Shown: positions 1 to 10,767, counted from the stretch's first letter. The stretch: 64,000 bases of DNA from Streptomyces tuirus (GCF_014701095.1 NZ_AP023439.1:3026001-3090000); one strand, 5' to 3'. Translations and numbers: made by a program. The notes: a model not told the origin generated them from the sequence alone.

Positions 1-1579
<1,579 letters not shown>

Positions 1580-2527
1580 CTACTTCTCGTCCCCTTCGCC
1601 CTCCACCGTGAGCTTCTCACCGGGGAGGATGAGGTCCGGGTCCGAACCGACGGCCTTCTCGTTGTCCTCGTAGAGCTCGTACCATCCACCGCTGACGTCA
1701 AGGGAGTCGGCAATGGACCACAGGCTGTCGCCGACTCCCACGATGTAGTCGCCCTGGACGGCGTCGCCGGAGCCTCCGTCGCCGCGCGAGGCGTGACGGC
1801 CCGTGGACTCGTCCGCACCGCCGCTGCCGGACGGGAGGGATTCGTCGGCACTGGGGCCGCGGTGGCGGCCGGAGCCGGTACCGGTCTGGGCCGAGGATTC
1901 GTCCGCCTGGCGCGAGTTGCCGGCCTCGCCGCTCCCGGGGGTGGCCGACGCAGAGCCGCCGGATCCCTCGTTCCGCGACGCCGAGTCGGCGGATTCAGAC
2001 GACTTGTCCGACTTGGACTTTTCATCCTCCGTGCCGGGCGACGACGACGGGGACGAGGAAGGGCTCGCGGACGGCGACGACCCGAGCGAGTCGAGGAGGC
2101 CGGGCGAGTCCGTCGGGGCGGACGAACCGGATGCGCCGGAGTCCGAGCCCTCGCCCTGCTCGAGCCCGGAGAGCAGTCCGCAGGTGCGCCACGCGCCGAC
2201 CCCCTGGTCGGCGAGGATTCTCTCGGCCACGGCTATCTGCTGGGAGCGGCTGGCCAGGTCGGCGCTCGCCGCGTAGTCGAGACCGCCGTGGTTCTCCCAG
2301 TCCTCCTGGGACAACTGCAGGCCGCCGTAGTAGCCGTTGCCGCTGTTCTGGCTCCACGCGCCGCCGGTCTCGCAGTCGGCGACCCGGTCCCAGGTCGTGC
2401 CGTCGGCCGCACTGGCGCCGGAGGCCCCGAGGAGCGGGATCGCGATGGCGGAGCCGGTCACCCCGGCCGCGACGAGGAGAGCCGGAGCCTGGCGGGGGCG
2501 ACGGTGCCGACCGTTCCCGGAGAGCAT
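1580..2527 (-). CDS. rpfC: Resuscitation-promoting factor RpfC-like (Rpf + long Ser/Gly linker + LysM)
   Basis: Secreted muralytic protein of 315 aa, a paralogue of the adjacent rpfA. A signal peptide covers 1-40 (basic start, ending GASGASA). The Rpf domain (about 42-120) has the catalytic E53 in DCETGGAWSQ and the motif [15 protein letters not shown] low-complexity linker of about 130 residues, rich in Ser, Gly and Asp, then leads to a LysM domain (GDYIVGVGDSLWSIADSL ... LPGEKLTVEG). The linker is far longer than in RpfA and would let the catalytic domain reach away from its LysM anchor. The ATG at 2527 has AAAGG upstream. No riboswitch precedes it. The name follows the S. coelicolor rpfA-rpfC neighbour pair from memory. 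Confidence 0.88.
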   Translation of the reverse strand: MLSGNGRHRRPRQAPALLVAAGVTGSAIAIPLLGASGASAADGTTWDRVADCETGGAWSQNSGNGYYGGLQLSQEDWENHGGLDYAASADLASRSQQIAVAERILADQGVGAWRTCGLLSGLEQGEGSDSGASGSSAPTDSPGLLDSLGSSPSASPSSSPSSSPGTEDEKSKSDKSSESADSASRNEGSGGSASATPGSGEAGNSRQADESSAQTGTGSGRHRGPSADESLPSGSGGADESTGRHASRGDGGSGDAVQGDYIVGVGDSLWSIADSLDVSGGWYELYEDNEKAVGSDPDLILPGEKLTVEGEGDEK

Positions 2528-2648
2528 ACGGAGACCTTTCGCGAGACAGCAGTGACCGACGCGGCGTGATTCCCCGCCTCGTTGATGGGTGAACGTATAG
2601 GCAGTCGATCACTTGTCACAAGTTCATGCCGCGCAGATCACGTGAAGA

Positions 2649-3974
2649 TCACAGGTCTGATGTTTCGTCACCTTCAGCCGGTGCTTCCGGTTCTGCCGGT
2701 GCCGCCGGTGCGAATTCCACCGGCAGCGTGCGCAGTCCGCGCATGATCAGGCCGCCGCGCCACCGCAGTTCGGCCGGATCCGCGGCGAGCCGGAGGTCCG
2801 GGAGGCGGGTGAGGAGGGTGGCGAGCGCGGTCTGGCCCTCCAGACGGGCGAGCGGGGCGCCGAGGCAGTAGTGGATGCCGTGGCCGTACCCGAGGTGCTG
2901 GTTGTCGCGGCGGGAGAGGTCCAGCACGTCCGGATCGGCGAACCGCTCCGGGTCCCGGTCCGCGGCGGCCAGGACGACGAGGACGGGGTCGCCGGCCTCG
3001 ATGCGCTGCCCGCCGAGGGTGAGGGGCTGCGTGGCGAAGCGCCAGGTGGCGAGCTCGACCGGGCCGTCGTAGCGGAGGAGTTCCTCGACGCCGGTCTCCA
3101 GGAGGCCGCTCTCCCCGGCGGCGAGGGACGCCTGGAGCCGGGCGCGCTGCCCGGGGTGGGTGAGCAGGGCGTAGGTGCCGTTGCCGATGAGGTTCACGGT
3201 CGTCTCGAAACCGGCGAACAGCAGGATGAAGGCCATGGCCGCCGCCTCGTTCTCGGTGAGGTGCTCACCGTGGTCGGAGGCGCGGATGAGACCGGAGATG
3301 AGGTCCTCGCCGGGGGCGGCTTCGGCGGGCAGCGCCTCCCGTTTGCGGTGGATGAGGTCGGCCAGGTAGCCGCGCATCTTCTTCACGGACCGCGCGACGC
3401 CGCCCCTCGGGCCGCCCTGGTGACGGATCATCATGCCCGCCCAGTCGCGGAAGTCGTCCTGGTCCTCGCGCGGGACGCCGAGCAGGTCGCAGATGGCGTA
3501 GATGGGGAGCGGGAAGGCGAACTCGTGGATCAGGTCGGCGGACCCCTTCCCGGCGAACCCGTCGATGAGGGTGTCGGTGAGCTCCTGCACCCGCGGCGCG
3601 AACTCGGCGACCCGGCGGGGCGTGAACGCCTTGGACACGAGCCGCCGCAGCCGGGTGTGGTCCGGCGGGTCGATGTTGAGCAGATGCGTCATCAGCTCGG
3701 CCTTGCGCTCCCCCGGGATCCCGGTCTTGCCCTTGGCGTGTGCGGGTTCGTCGTGATGCGCGGGGTTCTTGGAGAGCCGGTGGTCGGCGAGCGTCTGCTT
3801 GGCGTCGGCGTACCGCGTGACCAGCCAGGCCTCCACACCGCTGGGGAGCCGCGTCTTGTGGACGGGGCTGTGCTCGCGGAGCCAGGCGTAGGCGGGGTAG
3901 GGGTCGCTCGCGAACTCCCAGGTGAAGAGGTCGGGGGCGGTCGCGGGGGTGCTGGGCTGGGGCTGGTCGGTCAC
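2649..3974 (-). CDS. Cytochrome P450, CYP107U1-like
   Basis: Soluble bacterial class I P450, 441 aa, the usual length. The I-helix has the oxygen-activation motif AGFET, the K-helix ExxR is ELLRYDGPVE with its downstream arginine region, and the haem-ligand loop is LGYGHGIHYCLGAPLAR with the thiolate cysteine. It needs ferredoxin and ferredoxin reductase from elsewhere; none is adjacent. It lies alone between rpfC and mazG with about 120 bp upstream of rpfC. In S. coelicolor the gene in this position is, from memory, CYP107U1, reported to be needed for normal sporulation. That would fit its place beside germination genes. The substrate cannot be read from sequence. Confidence 0.9.
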   Translation of the reverse strand: MTDQPQPSTPATAPDLFTWEFASDPYPAYAWLREHSPVHKTRLPSGVEAWLVTRYADAKQTLADHRLSKNPAHHDEPAHAKGKTGIPGERKAELMTHLLNIDPPDHTRLRRLVSKAFTPRRVAEFAPRVQELTDTLIDGFAGKGSADLIHEFAFPLPIYAICDLLGVPREDQDDFRDWAGMMIRHQGGPRGGVARSVKKMRGYLADLIHRKREALPAEAAPGEDLISGLIRASDHGEHLTENEAAAMAFILLFAGFETTVNLIGNGTYALLTHPGQRARLQASLAAGESGLLETGVEELLRYDGPVELATWRFATQPLTLGGQRIEAGDPVLVVLAAADRDPERFADPDVLDLSRRDNQHLGYGHGIHYCLGAPLARLEGQTALATLLTRLPDLRLAADPAELRWRGGLIMRGLRTLPVEFAPAAPAEPEAPAEGDETSDL

Positions 3975-4061
3975 GCCTCGACGGTATCCGGCTTTGAGCA
4001 GCGCCCCTCCACCGTCACGGCTCCGCCGAGCACCTCCCCGGGACTCCCCCGCCCCAGCCGC

Positions 4062-5081
4062 TCAGCCCTCGGCGTCCTGGATCGCGTCCCGGTACGCGCG
4101 GGCCGCCGCTCTCAGGGCCGCCTCCGGGTCGACGCCCTCCGCCTCGGCGCGGACTGCCAGGGCCAGGAGGTCGTAGCCGATGCCCTCGACGGGTGGGAGG
4201 GGTATGTCCAGGTTCGCCGTGCGGACACGGGAGGCCAGTTTGGCGGCGAGGGCCAGGCCGGGCTGACCGAGGGGGATGCCCTCGGTGATCGAGGTGCGCT
4301 GCTTCTCGACCGCCTTGGTACGCAGCCAGTGCTCCTTGACCTCCTCGGGAGTGGAGGCCGTCGCGTCGCCGAAGACATGCGGATGGCGGTGGATCAGCTT
4401 GGCGACGATGCCGCCGGCCACGTCGTCGATGGAGAAGGGCTCCTCCCCGTCCTCCGGGCGGCCCTCCTCGGCGATGCGGGCGTGGAAGACGACCTGGAGG
4501 AGGACGTCGCCGAGCTCCTCGCGCAGTTCGTCGCGGTCGCCCTCTTCGATCGCCTCGACCAGCTCGTACGCCTCCTCGATGCCGTATTTGGCCAGGCCCT
4601 CGTGGGTCTGCCGGGAGGACCAGGGGCATTCGGCGCGGATGCGGTCCATGACCTGGACGAGGTCGAGGAACCGGGCGCCCGGCAGGTCGTAGGAGGCGGG
4701 CAGCAGCTCCAGCTCGGGCATGGCGATACGGCCGCTGCCGGCGAGGCGGGCCAGGCCGTCCGTGAGGACCGGTTCGCCCTCGCCGGTCGCGACCACGACC
4801 ACCGTGTGCCCGCCGGCGCAGGCGTCGACCAGTTCCTGGGCGGTGGGGGACGCCTCGGTGACGGGGATCCCCGCCTCGCGCAGGTACGGCAGCTGCGGGT
4901 GTGTGCCGTCCGCGCACAGCACCCGGTCGGCCGCGTGCAGTGCCTGCCAGGCGGGCCAGGAGAGCAGGCCGGGGGCGACGCGGTGGCTGGTGGTGAGCAG
5001 GACGATGCGGCCGGGGGCGGCGGCCGCGTCGGGAGCGGTCCGCTCGGGGCCCGGGGTGGCTTCGGGGCTGTTGGCGTTCAC
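4062..5081 (-). CDS. mazG: MazG-family nucleoside triphosphate pyrophosphohydrolase
   Basis: Hydrolyses (d)NTPs to NMP and pyrophosphate as nucleotide-pool housekeeping. It has 339 aa. The N-terminal third (about 24-140) resembles the divergent SAM-dependent tetrapyrrole-methylase-like domain fused to MazG in YabN-type proteins (IVLLTTSHRVAP, VVVVATGEGEPVL). The MazG domain starts at ECPWSSRQTHEGL and has the metal-binding helices EEAYELVEAIEEGDRDELRE and ELGDVLLQVVFHARIAEE. Only one MazG unit is present, as in other actinobacteria. It lies in the actinobacterial mfd-mazG-lipoprotein-eno neighbourhood, although here other genes interrupt the set. Confidence 0.92.
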   Translation of the reverse strand: MNANSPEATPGPERTAPDAAAAPGRIVLLTTSHRVAPGLLSWPAWQALHAADRVLCADGTHPQLPYLREAGIPVTEASPTAQELVDACAGGHTVVVVATGEGEPVLTDGLARLAGSGRIAMPELELLPASYDLPGARFLDLVQVMDRIRAECPWSSRQTHEGLAKYGIEEAYELVEAIEEGDRDELREELGDVLLQVVFHARIAEEGRPEDGEEPFSIDDVAGGIVAKLIHRHPHVFGDATASTPEEVKEHWLRTKAVEKQRTSITEGIPLGQPGLALAAKLASRVRTANLDIPLPPVEGIGYDLLALAVRAEAEGVDPEAALRAAARAYRDAIQDAEG

Positions 5082-5158
5082 GGTTCGAAGCTATCCCACG
5101 TCGCCGACAGCGCCCGAAGTTGTCCACAGGGCCCGGAGGGGCGCCAAGCCGACGGGCT

Positions 5159-5806
5159 CTACAGGCCCTGTTGCGTCTGCGCCGCCGTGACCTCTCGCAC
5201 CCACGGCGTCTTGGCGTCGGCACGGCTGCTCTTCTGGACGTCCCAGGTGCCGTAGCGCGGGTTGAGGTCGACGTTCAGGTCCTTGGAGGCGTCGGAGAGG
5301 GCCTTCCAGAACTCGGGACGGTCGGTGTTCGTGCCGAGCTTCTCGGCGAGCTTCTGGGCCTCCAGCTGGAGGCGGAGGTTGTCGTCGAGGCGCTGCGGCG
5401 GGACGCCGTACTGCTGGAGCCAGGTCGTCTGAAGCGCCTTCGCCCCGCCGGCCTGCTGCTCCAGGCCGGACCGCATCGCCTGGATCTCCTTGCGGGAGAC
5501 GCTCACTCCGGCGTTCTCGGCGGCGCGGTGCAGCACCCGGTCCAGGACCATGGTGTGCAGGGTGTCGCGGGTCAGGGTGCCGGTCCTGGCGATGACCTGC
5601 TGGTACTGCGCCTCGTCCGGTACGGCCGCCCGCTGGGCCGCGCGAACCTCGCCGACCCTCTCGTCCAGCTGCGAGACGGTGATCCGCTGGCCGCCCACCA
5701 CGGCTGCCGCGCCGGGATGCGCGTCGTTCCCGCAGGCGGTGAGAAGGGGCGCCGCGGCGGCGATCGCGGCGGTGAGGACGAGCGCGGTGCGACGGCGGCG
5801 GTGCAA
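5159..5806 (-). CDS. SurA N-terminal-domain lipoprotein (putative exported chaperone)
   Basis: Exported lipoprotein, 215 aa. The TTG at 5806 is chosen because GGGAGG lies 5 nt upstream and it gives a compact lipoprotein signal (HRRRRTALVLTAAIAAAAP, lipobox LTAC). The body has the SurA/PpiC N-terminal chaperone pattern (VGGQRITVSQLDERVGEV, then helices). I see no parvulin isomerase domain, so a chaperone-like rather than isomerase role is inferred. An upstream in-frame start would add 39 residues before the signal and is unlikely. It is on the same strand as mazG, 77 bp upstream. Confidence 0.8.
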   Translation of the reverse strand: MHRRRRTALVLTAAIAAAAPLLTACGNDAHPGAAAVVGGQRITVSQLDERVGEVRAAQRAAVPDEAQYQQVIARTGTLTRDTLHTMVLDRVLHRAAENAGVSVSRKEIQAMRSGLEQQAGGAKALQTTWLQQYGVPPQRLDDNLRLQLEAQKLAEKLGTNTDRPEFWKALSDASKDLNVDLNPRYGTWDVQKSSRADAKTPWVREVTAAQTQQGL

Positions 5807-5948
5807 GGGAACCTCCCGAGGAGATTGTGCGACGGTGCACAAGGTCTTGCGATGATCGATGGTAGGCAGTGGCCAAGCTCTGGCCAACCCATTCGACCAA
5901 CGATTCACCGGGACTTCCGGCACCGCCGCGCCTCACCCCGGGCGCCCG

Positions 5949-7487
5949 TCAGCCGCGGACCTGGCCCAGCCACTGCAGCGTCCTGCGGATCTCCGCACCG
6001 AGCGGGTGCCCGGGGCCGTGGGTGCGCTCCACGTCGTGCAGCAGCCGGGCCAGGGTGTCGTGGGCGGCTCCGCGGTCGCCGAGGGCGAGCTGGAGGTGCC
6101 CGATCCGGCGGCGGACGTCGTGCGCGAGCTCGGGTCCGCCGGCGGCGACGTACTGGTTCTCGTAGTACGGCAGGACCGCCCGGTACTCGGCGAGCGCCGC
6201 GGCCGGTTCGCCCAGCTGTTCCAGGCACTGGGCGGCCTCGTAGCGGTGGCGCAGGGCCTGCGGGTCGGCCTGGCCCGCCTCGGCGGCGCGTTCGTCGGCG
6301 AGGCGGCGCAGCTCGGGCAGGGCGCGCCGGTACTGCCCGTCGTCCAGGAGCGTGGCCGCGTACTGCTTGCGCAGGGTGCGTACGACCGGGGAGTTCGCGC
6401 CGTGCTGTTCGGCGGCGGCGGGCAGGATCGCCCCGAGGATGTCGACGGCCTGGGTGACACGGCCCTCGCCGAGGAGCCGCTTGACCTCGTCGACGGCGCG
6501 GGCGATGTCCGTCTGCCCCGGTGTCTCTGTGACGGGTGTGGCCGGCGCGGGCCGCGGCGCGGGGGTGCGCGCACGGTCGGGCCAGGGGGCGTGCGGGCGC
6601 AGGAAGGGGCGGGTGGGGTCGAGGGCCGCTCCGGTGGGCGTCCCGCGCGCGGGCAGGAGCAGCTCCAGGTGCTCGTAGACCTCCTGCGCGGAGGCGGGCC
6701 GGTGCTGCGGGTCCTTGGCCAGGAGGCGCAGGACGAGGGCCTCCAGGGCCTCGGGGACTTCGGGCCGGATGCGGCGTACGGGCAGCGGGGGCTCGTACAG
6801 GTGCCGGTGCAGGACGCCGAGGGCCGTGGAGCCGGAGAACGGCACGTCGCCGCTGAGCAGTTCGTGCAGGACCACACCGAGCGCGTACAGGTCGGTGTAG
6901 GGGCCGACGGCGCCGCCCATCGCCTGCTCCGGGGCCATGTAGGCGGGCGAGCCGATGGGCGTGCCGGTGTGGGTGAGGCGGGTGGTGTCCGCGTCCATGA
7001 CGGAAGCGACACCGAGGTCGAGAACGGTGACCGTGCCGTCCTGCTTCACCATCACGTTGCGCGGCTTGAGGTCGCGGTGGACGATCGGCACCGCGTGCAC
7101 GGCGCTCAGCACGGCGCACAACTGGGCCGCGACCGCGACCGCCCACTGCCACGGGTACGGGGTGTGCTCGGCGAGGTGGTCGCCGAGGTCGGCGCCGTCG
7201 ACGTACTGCATGACGAGGAACAGCTCCTCGCCCTCGCTGCCCGCGTCGTGCACGGTGACCAGGCCGGGGTGGTCGACCTGCGCGGTCACCCGGCACTCCC
7301 GCACGAAACGGCGCCGCAGTTCCTCCGCGTCCTGCCCCGCCACCTTGTCGGGGCGCAGCAGCTTCACCGCCACGCGCCGGTCGAGCCGCTGGTCGTACGC
7401 CGTCCAGACCTGGCCCATGCCGCCCTGCCCGAGGAGGGCGGACAGTTCGTAGCGCCCGGCGACGACACGTCCTGCCGCCGCGGTCAC
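5949..7487 (-). CDS. Serine/threonine protein kinase with C-terminal TPR-like region
   Basis: PASTA-less soluble kinase, 512 aa. Hanks motifs are intact: glycine loop LLGQGGMGQVW (about 18-28), VAIK-type lysine in RRVAVKLL, catalytic loop HRDLKPRNVM, metal-binding DLG in place of DFG (VTVLDLGVAS), and the activation segment ending GSPAYMAPEQ. After a Pro-rich linker (about 290-330) the C-terminal 180 residues form helical TPR-like repeats, probably for partner binding. There is no transmembrane helix. The GTG at 7487 overlaps the stop of the upstream membrane-protein gene by 4 nt (GTGA), so the two are probably translationally coupled. Confidence 0.9.
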   Translation of the reverse strand: MTAAAGRVVAGRYELSALLGQGGMGQVWTAYDQRLDRRVAVKLLRPDKVAGQDAEELRRRFVRECRVTAQVDHPGLVTVHDAGSEGEELFLVMQYVDGADLGDHLAEHTPYPWQWAVAVAAQLCAVLSAVHAVPIVHRDLKPRNVMVKQDGTVTVLDLGVASVMDADTTRLTHTGTPIGSPAYMAPEQAMGGAVGPYTDLYALGVVLHELLSGDVPFSGSTALGVLHRHLYEPPLPVRRIRPEVPEALEALVLRLLAKDPQHRPASAQEVYEHLELLLPARGTPTGAALDPTRPFLRPHAPWPDRARTPAPRPAPATPVTETPGQTDIARAVDEVKRLLGEGRVTQAVDILGAILPAAAEQHGANSPVVRTLRKQYAATLLDDGQYRRALPELRRLADERAAEAGQADPQALRHRYEAAQCLEQLGEPAAALAEYRAVLPYYENQYVAAGGPELAHDVRRRIGHLQLALGDRGAAHDTLARLLHDVERTHGPGHPLGAEIRRTLQWLGQVRG

Positions 7488-8113
7488 CGTCCGCCCTCGT
7501 GGTCGCCGTCCCGGTGGCCTTCGCCCTCGTGCCGGCGCAGGTAGTCGCTGAGCTCGTCGAGTTCGGCGCGGACCTGGTCGATGCGGGCCGGGGCGGGGCG
7601 CTGAGGGGACTGCGGCGGCTGGAGCGGGCCCGCGACCGGGGGCGTGTCGTGCGGGGCCGGTGTGTGCGGCCCGGGTTGCTGCGGGACGGGCGTGGACGTC
7701 GGGGGGTACGGCGGCGCCTGCTGCGGATAGCCGTACGGGGCCTGCACGACGGTCGGGGCGTGGGGCGGCGCGTAACCGGCGAACGTCCGCCGCTCGCTGT
7801 GGTGTGCGATGTCCACGACGAGGAAGTAGATGGCGGCGCCCGCTCCGAGCAGCAGGATCACGGCGAGCGCGATGTCGGTCCGGTAGTCGCTCTCCGGCAG
7901 CGCGCCGACCACGGCGAAGCACGCGATGGCCAGGGGCAGGCTCACCCAGGCCAGCACCCAGTCGAAGGCCCGTCCGCGCAGCACGGCCACCCGGAACAGC
8001 GGTACGCAGGCCAGCACCCCGCAGGTGAGGAAGCCGGCTGCTGCGAACAGCACACGCAGGGAGATGACCGTTGCCGCGCTGCGGGGAGGCGGCGCCGCGC
8101 CGTGGCCGTACAT
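7484..8113 (-). CDS. Small membrane protein with proline-rich tail, coupled to the kinase
   Basis: A protein of 209 aa that I do not recognise as a named family. Three hydrophobic spans (about 14-35, 48-66, 75-98) are followed by a cytoplasmic tail rich in Pro, Tyr and Gln (APYGYPQQAPPYPP) and a charged helix (IDQVRAELDELSDYLRRHEGEG). The ATG at 8113 has GGAG 5 nt upstream; an upstream in-frame start would add an unlikely N-terminus. Its stop overlaps the kinase start by 4 nt. It may be the membrane anchor or input partner of that kinase (inference from the overlap only). Confidence 0.75.
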   Translation of the reverse strand: MYGHGAAPPPRSAATVISLRVLFAAAGFLTCGVLACVPLFRVAVLRGRAFDWVLAWVSLPLAIACFAVVGALPESDYRTDIALAVILLLGAGAAIYFLVVDIAHHSERRTFAGYAPPHAPTVVQAPYGYPQQAPPYPPTSTPVPQQPGPHTPAPHDTPPVAGPLQPPQSPQRPAPARIDQVRAELDELSDYLRRHEGEGHRDGDHEGGR

Positions 8114-8297
8114 GACTGCTCCTGGACCGGTGTGGCCGATGGGACGGACGTGCGAGTGACAGACCCTGTTGGGGAATCCGAGCGTATAGCCCGACACGGG
8201 AAACCGGTCACGGGTTGTACCGAACCGTTGTCATGCTGATCACTTCGTGTGAACAGCCCGTCCCCGGCCCGTCGTCGGCCGTACCGTCCGTCGAGCC

Positions 8298-9041
8298 CTA
8301 CAGGGGGTGCCGCATCCACACGTTGGGCTCGACGTAGACCACGTACCCGCGCTCCACCTCGCAGCGCACCGGCACCAGAGCGCCCGGCACCTCGATGTCG
8401 CCGTCGGTGTCGAAGGGCAGGCCGGTCCAGCGACGCCAGTCCGCGAGCGAGGCGGCCACCGTCATGGACGCCGGGGCCACCGAGTCGATGGTGGCCCCGG
8501 CCCGGGCGTGGACGCGCAGCCACGGGTCCTGGGGCAGGCCGTCGGGGCGGACGCGGCGGGCGTACTCCTCCATCGGCGTGTGTGGTTCCAGGTGCTTGGC
8601 GTTGGGGCGGACCGGGGCGACGACCTCGCCGAAGCCGCGGGCCCGGGCGTTGTCCCGCATGGCCGAGAGCATCAGCCCGGACAGGCCGCGCCCCTGTGCC
8701 CGCGGGGCTACGGAGATCGAGATCGCGCTGACGGTGTCGGGCCGGACTCCGCGCCGCAGATCGGAGAAGGCCCACACCAGCACCGTGTCCCAGCCGTTGG
8801 CCGGCAGCCGGCCGCGGTGTTTGGCTCCGAGCGCGAATGGCACGCTGTAGGCGTTCGCCACGACCTCGCCCCGCTCGTCCTCGGCGAACAGGACGTACTC
8901 CGGCAGTTCGGCGGCGATCCGCGGGAAGTGGGCGGCGCCCACGAGGTCCTGGATCACGAACTCCGGCCAGCTGTCCGCCATGCCGACGACCCGTTCCAGC
9001 ATGTCCGGGCGGTCGGCGAGGCTCGATATCTTCGGCTGCAT
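8298..9041 (-). CDS. GNAT-family N-acetyltransferase
   Basis: A protein of 247 aa. It has the acetyl-CoA pyrophosphate-binding motif A in ISISVAPRAQGRGLSGLML, with preceding strands (VVANAYSVPFAL) typical of the fold. The C-terminal region (DGDIEVPGALVPVRCEVE) is an extra segment that may shape the substrate site. Substrate unknown. The ATG at 9041 (MQPKISS) is preferred over an upstream in-frame start, but its ribosome site is weak. It is a single gene; the 184 bp between it and the next gene contain no frame. Confidence 0.72.
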   Translation of the reverse strand: MQPKISSLADRPDMLERVVGMADSWPEFVIQDLVGAAHFPRIAAELPEYVLFAEDERGEVVANAYSVPFALGAKHRGRLPANGWDTVLVWAFSDLRRGVRPDTVSAISISVAPRAQGRGLSGLMLSAMRDNARARGFGEVVAPVRPNAKHLEPHTPMEEYARRVRPDGLPQDPWLRVHARAGATIDSVAPASMTVAASLADWRRWTGLPFDTDGDIEVPGALVPVRCEVERGYVVYVEPNVWMRHPL

Positions 9042-9106
9042 GCGATCACAGTAGACAGGGGCGGCGGACGCACGGAATCGAATTGCCGCGTGGTCACAGC
9101 GCGGGG

Positions 9107-9300
9107 TCACAGCGCCGGCACCGGGTCCGCCGCCTGGGGAAATCTGGCTCGCTGTGCGGCGACCACCATGACGGCCACGGCTGTCAGAGCGATCCCGGCC
9201 CCCACGTAGAGCGGCGCCGCGTACCCGGGACCCGCGCGCCCGCCGACCACGTTCCCGACGGCCAGTCCGACGCCGTAGACCTCACCACCACGAGAGCCGG
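9107..9300 (-). pseudogene. Remnant of an MFS transporter C-terminus
   Basis: In one minus-strand frame, 9107 to about 9275 reads as the last part of a major-facilitator protein: GVGLAVGNVVGGRAGPGY, APLYVGAGIALTAVAVMVVA, then a short tail to a stop. This is the typical last two helices of a DHA1-type exporter. No start, promoter or upstream helices exist; the frame upstream is shadow of the neighbouring gene. I read it as the decayed 3' end of a deleted transporter. The upstream limit is uncertain. Confidence 0.6.
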
Positions 9301-9341
9301 TCTCCGCCGTGTCGTCCACCGGACAGCCGTGAGAGGCGGAG

Positions 9342-10697
9342 TCAGAAGGGGGGATCGTTGAAGAGCGAGCCGGTGCGGACCGGTGTGACCGGCTCGGACT
9401 CACGCCGCTGGAGGAGTGCGACGGCGTCTTTGACGCGGCCCAGGTCGATGAGGTGGCCGGCCAGGTCATGGCTGTTCGCGAAGGCGTGCTGTTCGAGGAC
9501 GGCAACAGCCTCCTCGGTGCGTCCGGCGACGGCGAGCAGCCCGGCGATGTGCGGCGCCGCGTACGAGGTGGCGCCCTCGGGGTGGGAGCGGGCCCGTGCG
9601 ATCGCTTCGTCGACGCCGTCACGGGCAGCGATCAGCGGCAGCCGTATCCAGTACAGGTCCCAGTCCTCAGCGCCCCCGCGCGCGGCAGCGAGGGCGTCGA
9701 GGTGCGCCAGGCCGTCCTCGGGGCGGCCCTGTTCGAGGCACAGCTCGGACCACGTGTGCAGGATCCAGTCGTCCCCGTTGTGGTCCTCGGCCAGGACCCG
9801 CATCACCTCGACCGCTTCGTCCCCCCGGCCGTGCCGTGCCAGGAGCTGCGCCAGTTGCACCGCACCGTGGCACGGGTGGATCGGCGAGTCGCCCGGCTGC
9901 CGGTGGACGGCGATCGCGCCTTCCACGTCACCGCGCTCCTCCAGCACCTCGGCCAGGCGCCGCGCGGCATGACCGAGGGACTCGGTCGCCGCGTACGCAC
10001 GCAGTTCCTCGATCCGATCGTGTCTCGCCAGCAGGTCGGCCAGCTGGTCGTGGTTGTTGACGGAGGTGCTGTGCTGCCGGGTACGCAGCAGGGCGATCGC
10101 TTCGTCGACGCGTCCCTGGCGTTCACGGATCGTGGCCAGCAGCCCGATCGCCGTGTCGGGGTCGAGACCGCGGCAGCACCACGGGCTGTCGCACCGGTGC
10201 CGAGCCGGGATCCGGGCAGCGAGCAGCGCGGCGATGTCCTCGTCCCGGCCTGCTCCTTCGGCGACGTCGACCAGAGCGGTGGCGAGAAGCCAGTCGTCGA
10301 TTCCCGCGCTCAGCCGGGTGACCGCCTCGTCCGTACGCCCGTGCCGGGCCAGCAGGCGCGCGAAGAACTCCAGCGGGTTCCCTCCCGTGGCCGCGTACGG
10401 CCGGGCCAGCGCGATCGCCTCCTCTGCCCGCTCCCAGCTCTCCAGCAGTTCCGCCTGGGTCCGGGCGGCCGGCCACCAGCCCGTGGCGACGTACGGAGCG
10501 AGCACCTCCAGCGCCTGGGCCCGCCGACCCCGGTCACCGAGCAGCCGCGCCCACTCCCGCGCGCAGAACCATTCCCCTCGACCGGCCTGGACCTCCACCT
10601 CCTCACCGTGGCCGAGCTCGAGAAGCCGGGAGACCAGGAGCGGAGGAATGCAGCCGGACATGGTCCGGGCCTGGCGGTCGAGATCGGCGGCGTCCAT
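9342..10697 (-). CDS. TPR-like helical repeat protein
   Basis: A protein of 451 aa made almost entirely of degenerate helical repeats of about 33-35 residues. Each has the pattern LARHGRxDEAVxxL or ERxGDVEGAIAV (for example FFARLLARHGRTDEAV, LATIRERQGRVDEAIALL, LAQLLARHGRGDEAVEV, GLLAVAGRTEEAVAVL). There is no catalytic domain, signal or membrane segment, so it is probably a cytosolic scaffold. The cysteine pair in RHRCDSPWCCRGLDPD interrupts the repeats and could be a small metal site. The ATG at 10697 has AAGGTG 8 nt upstream. Proteins of this kind are frequent and variable in Streptomyces; no function can be assigned. Confidence 0.72.
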   Translation of the reverse strand: MDAADLDRQARTMSGCIPPLLVSRLLELGHGEEVEVQAGRGEWFCAREWARLLGDRGRRAQALEVLAPYVATGWWPAARTQAELLESWERAEEAIALARPYAATGGNPLEFFARLLARHGRTDEAVTRLSAGIDDWLLATALVDVAEGAGRDEDIAALLAARIPARHRCDSPWCCRGLDPDTAIGLLATIRERQGRVDEAIALLRTRQHSTSVNNHDQLADLLARHDRIEELRAYAATESLGHAARRLAEVLEERGDVEGAIAVHRQPGDSPIHPCHGAVQLAQLLARHGRGDEAVEVMRVLAEDHNGDDWILHTWSELCLEQGRPEDGLAHLDALAAARGGAEDWDLYWIRLPLIAARDGVDEAIARARSHPEGATSYAAPHIAGLLAVAGRTEEAVAVLEQHAFANSHDLAGHLIDLGRVKDAVALLQRRESEPVTPVRTGSLFNDPPF

Positions 10698-10767
10698 GAC
10701 CGCGCACCTTAGCCGCCGCGTCCGGCGGGCCCCGCAGCCCCCGGCAGGGAAGGTCATCGGGACGCTG

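Noticed and set aside
2528..2648. A second ydaO riboswitch ahead of rpfC
   Set aside because: The gap is too short and lacks the CCCGAACCCGACAGCTCACC block.
2871..5255. 794-codon plus-strand frame opposite the P450 and mazG genes
   Set aside because: Antisense shadow: third-position GC bias follows the minus-strand genes, and the translated sequence shows no domain.
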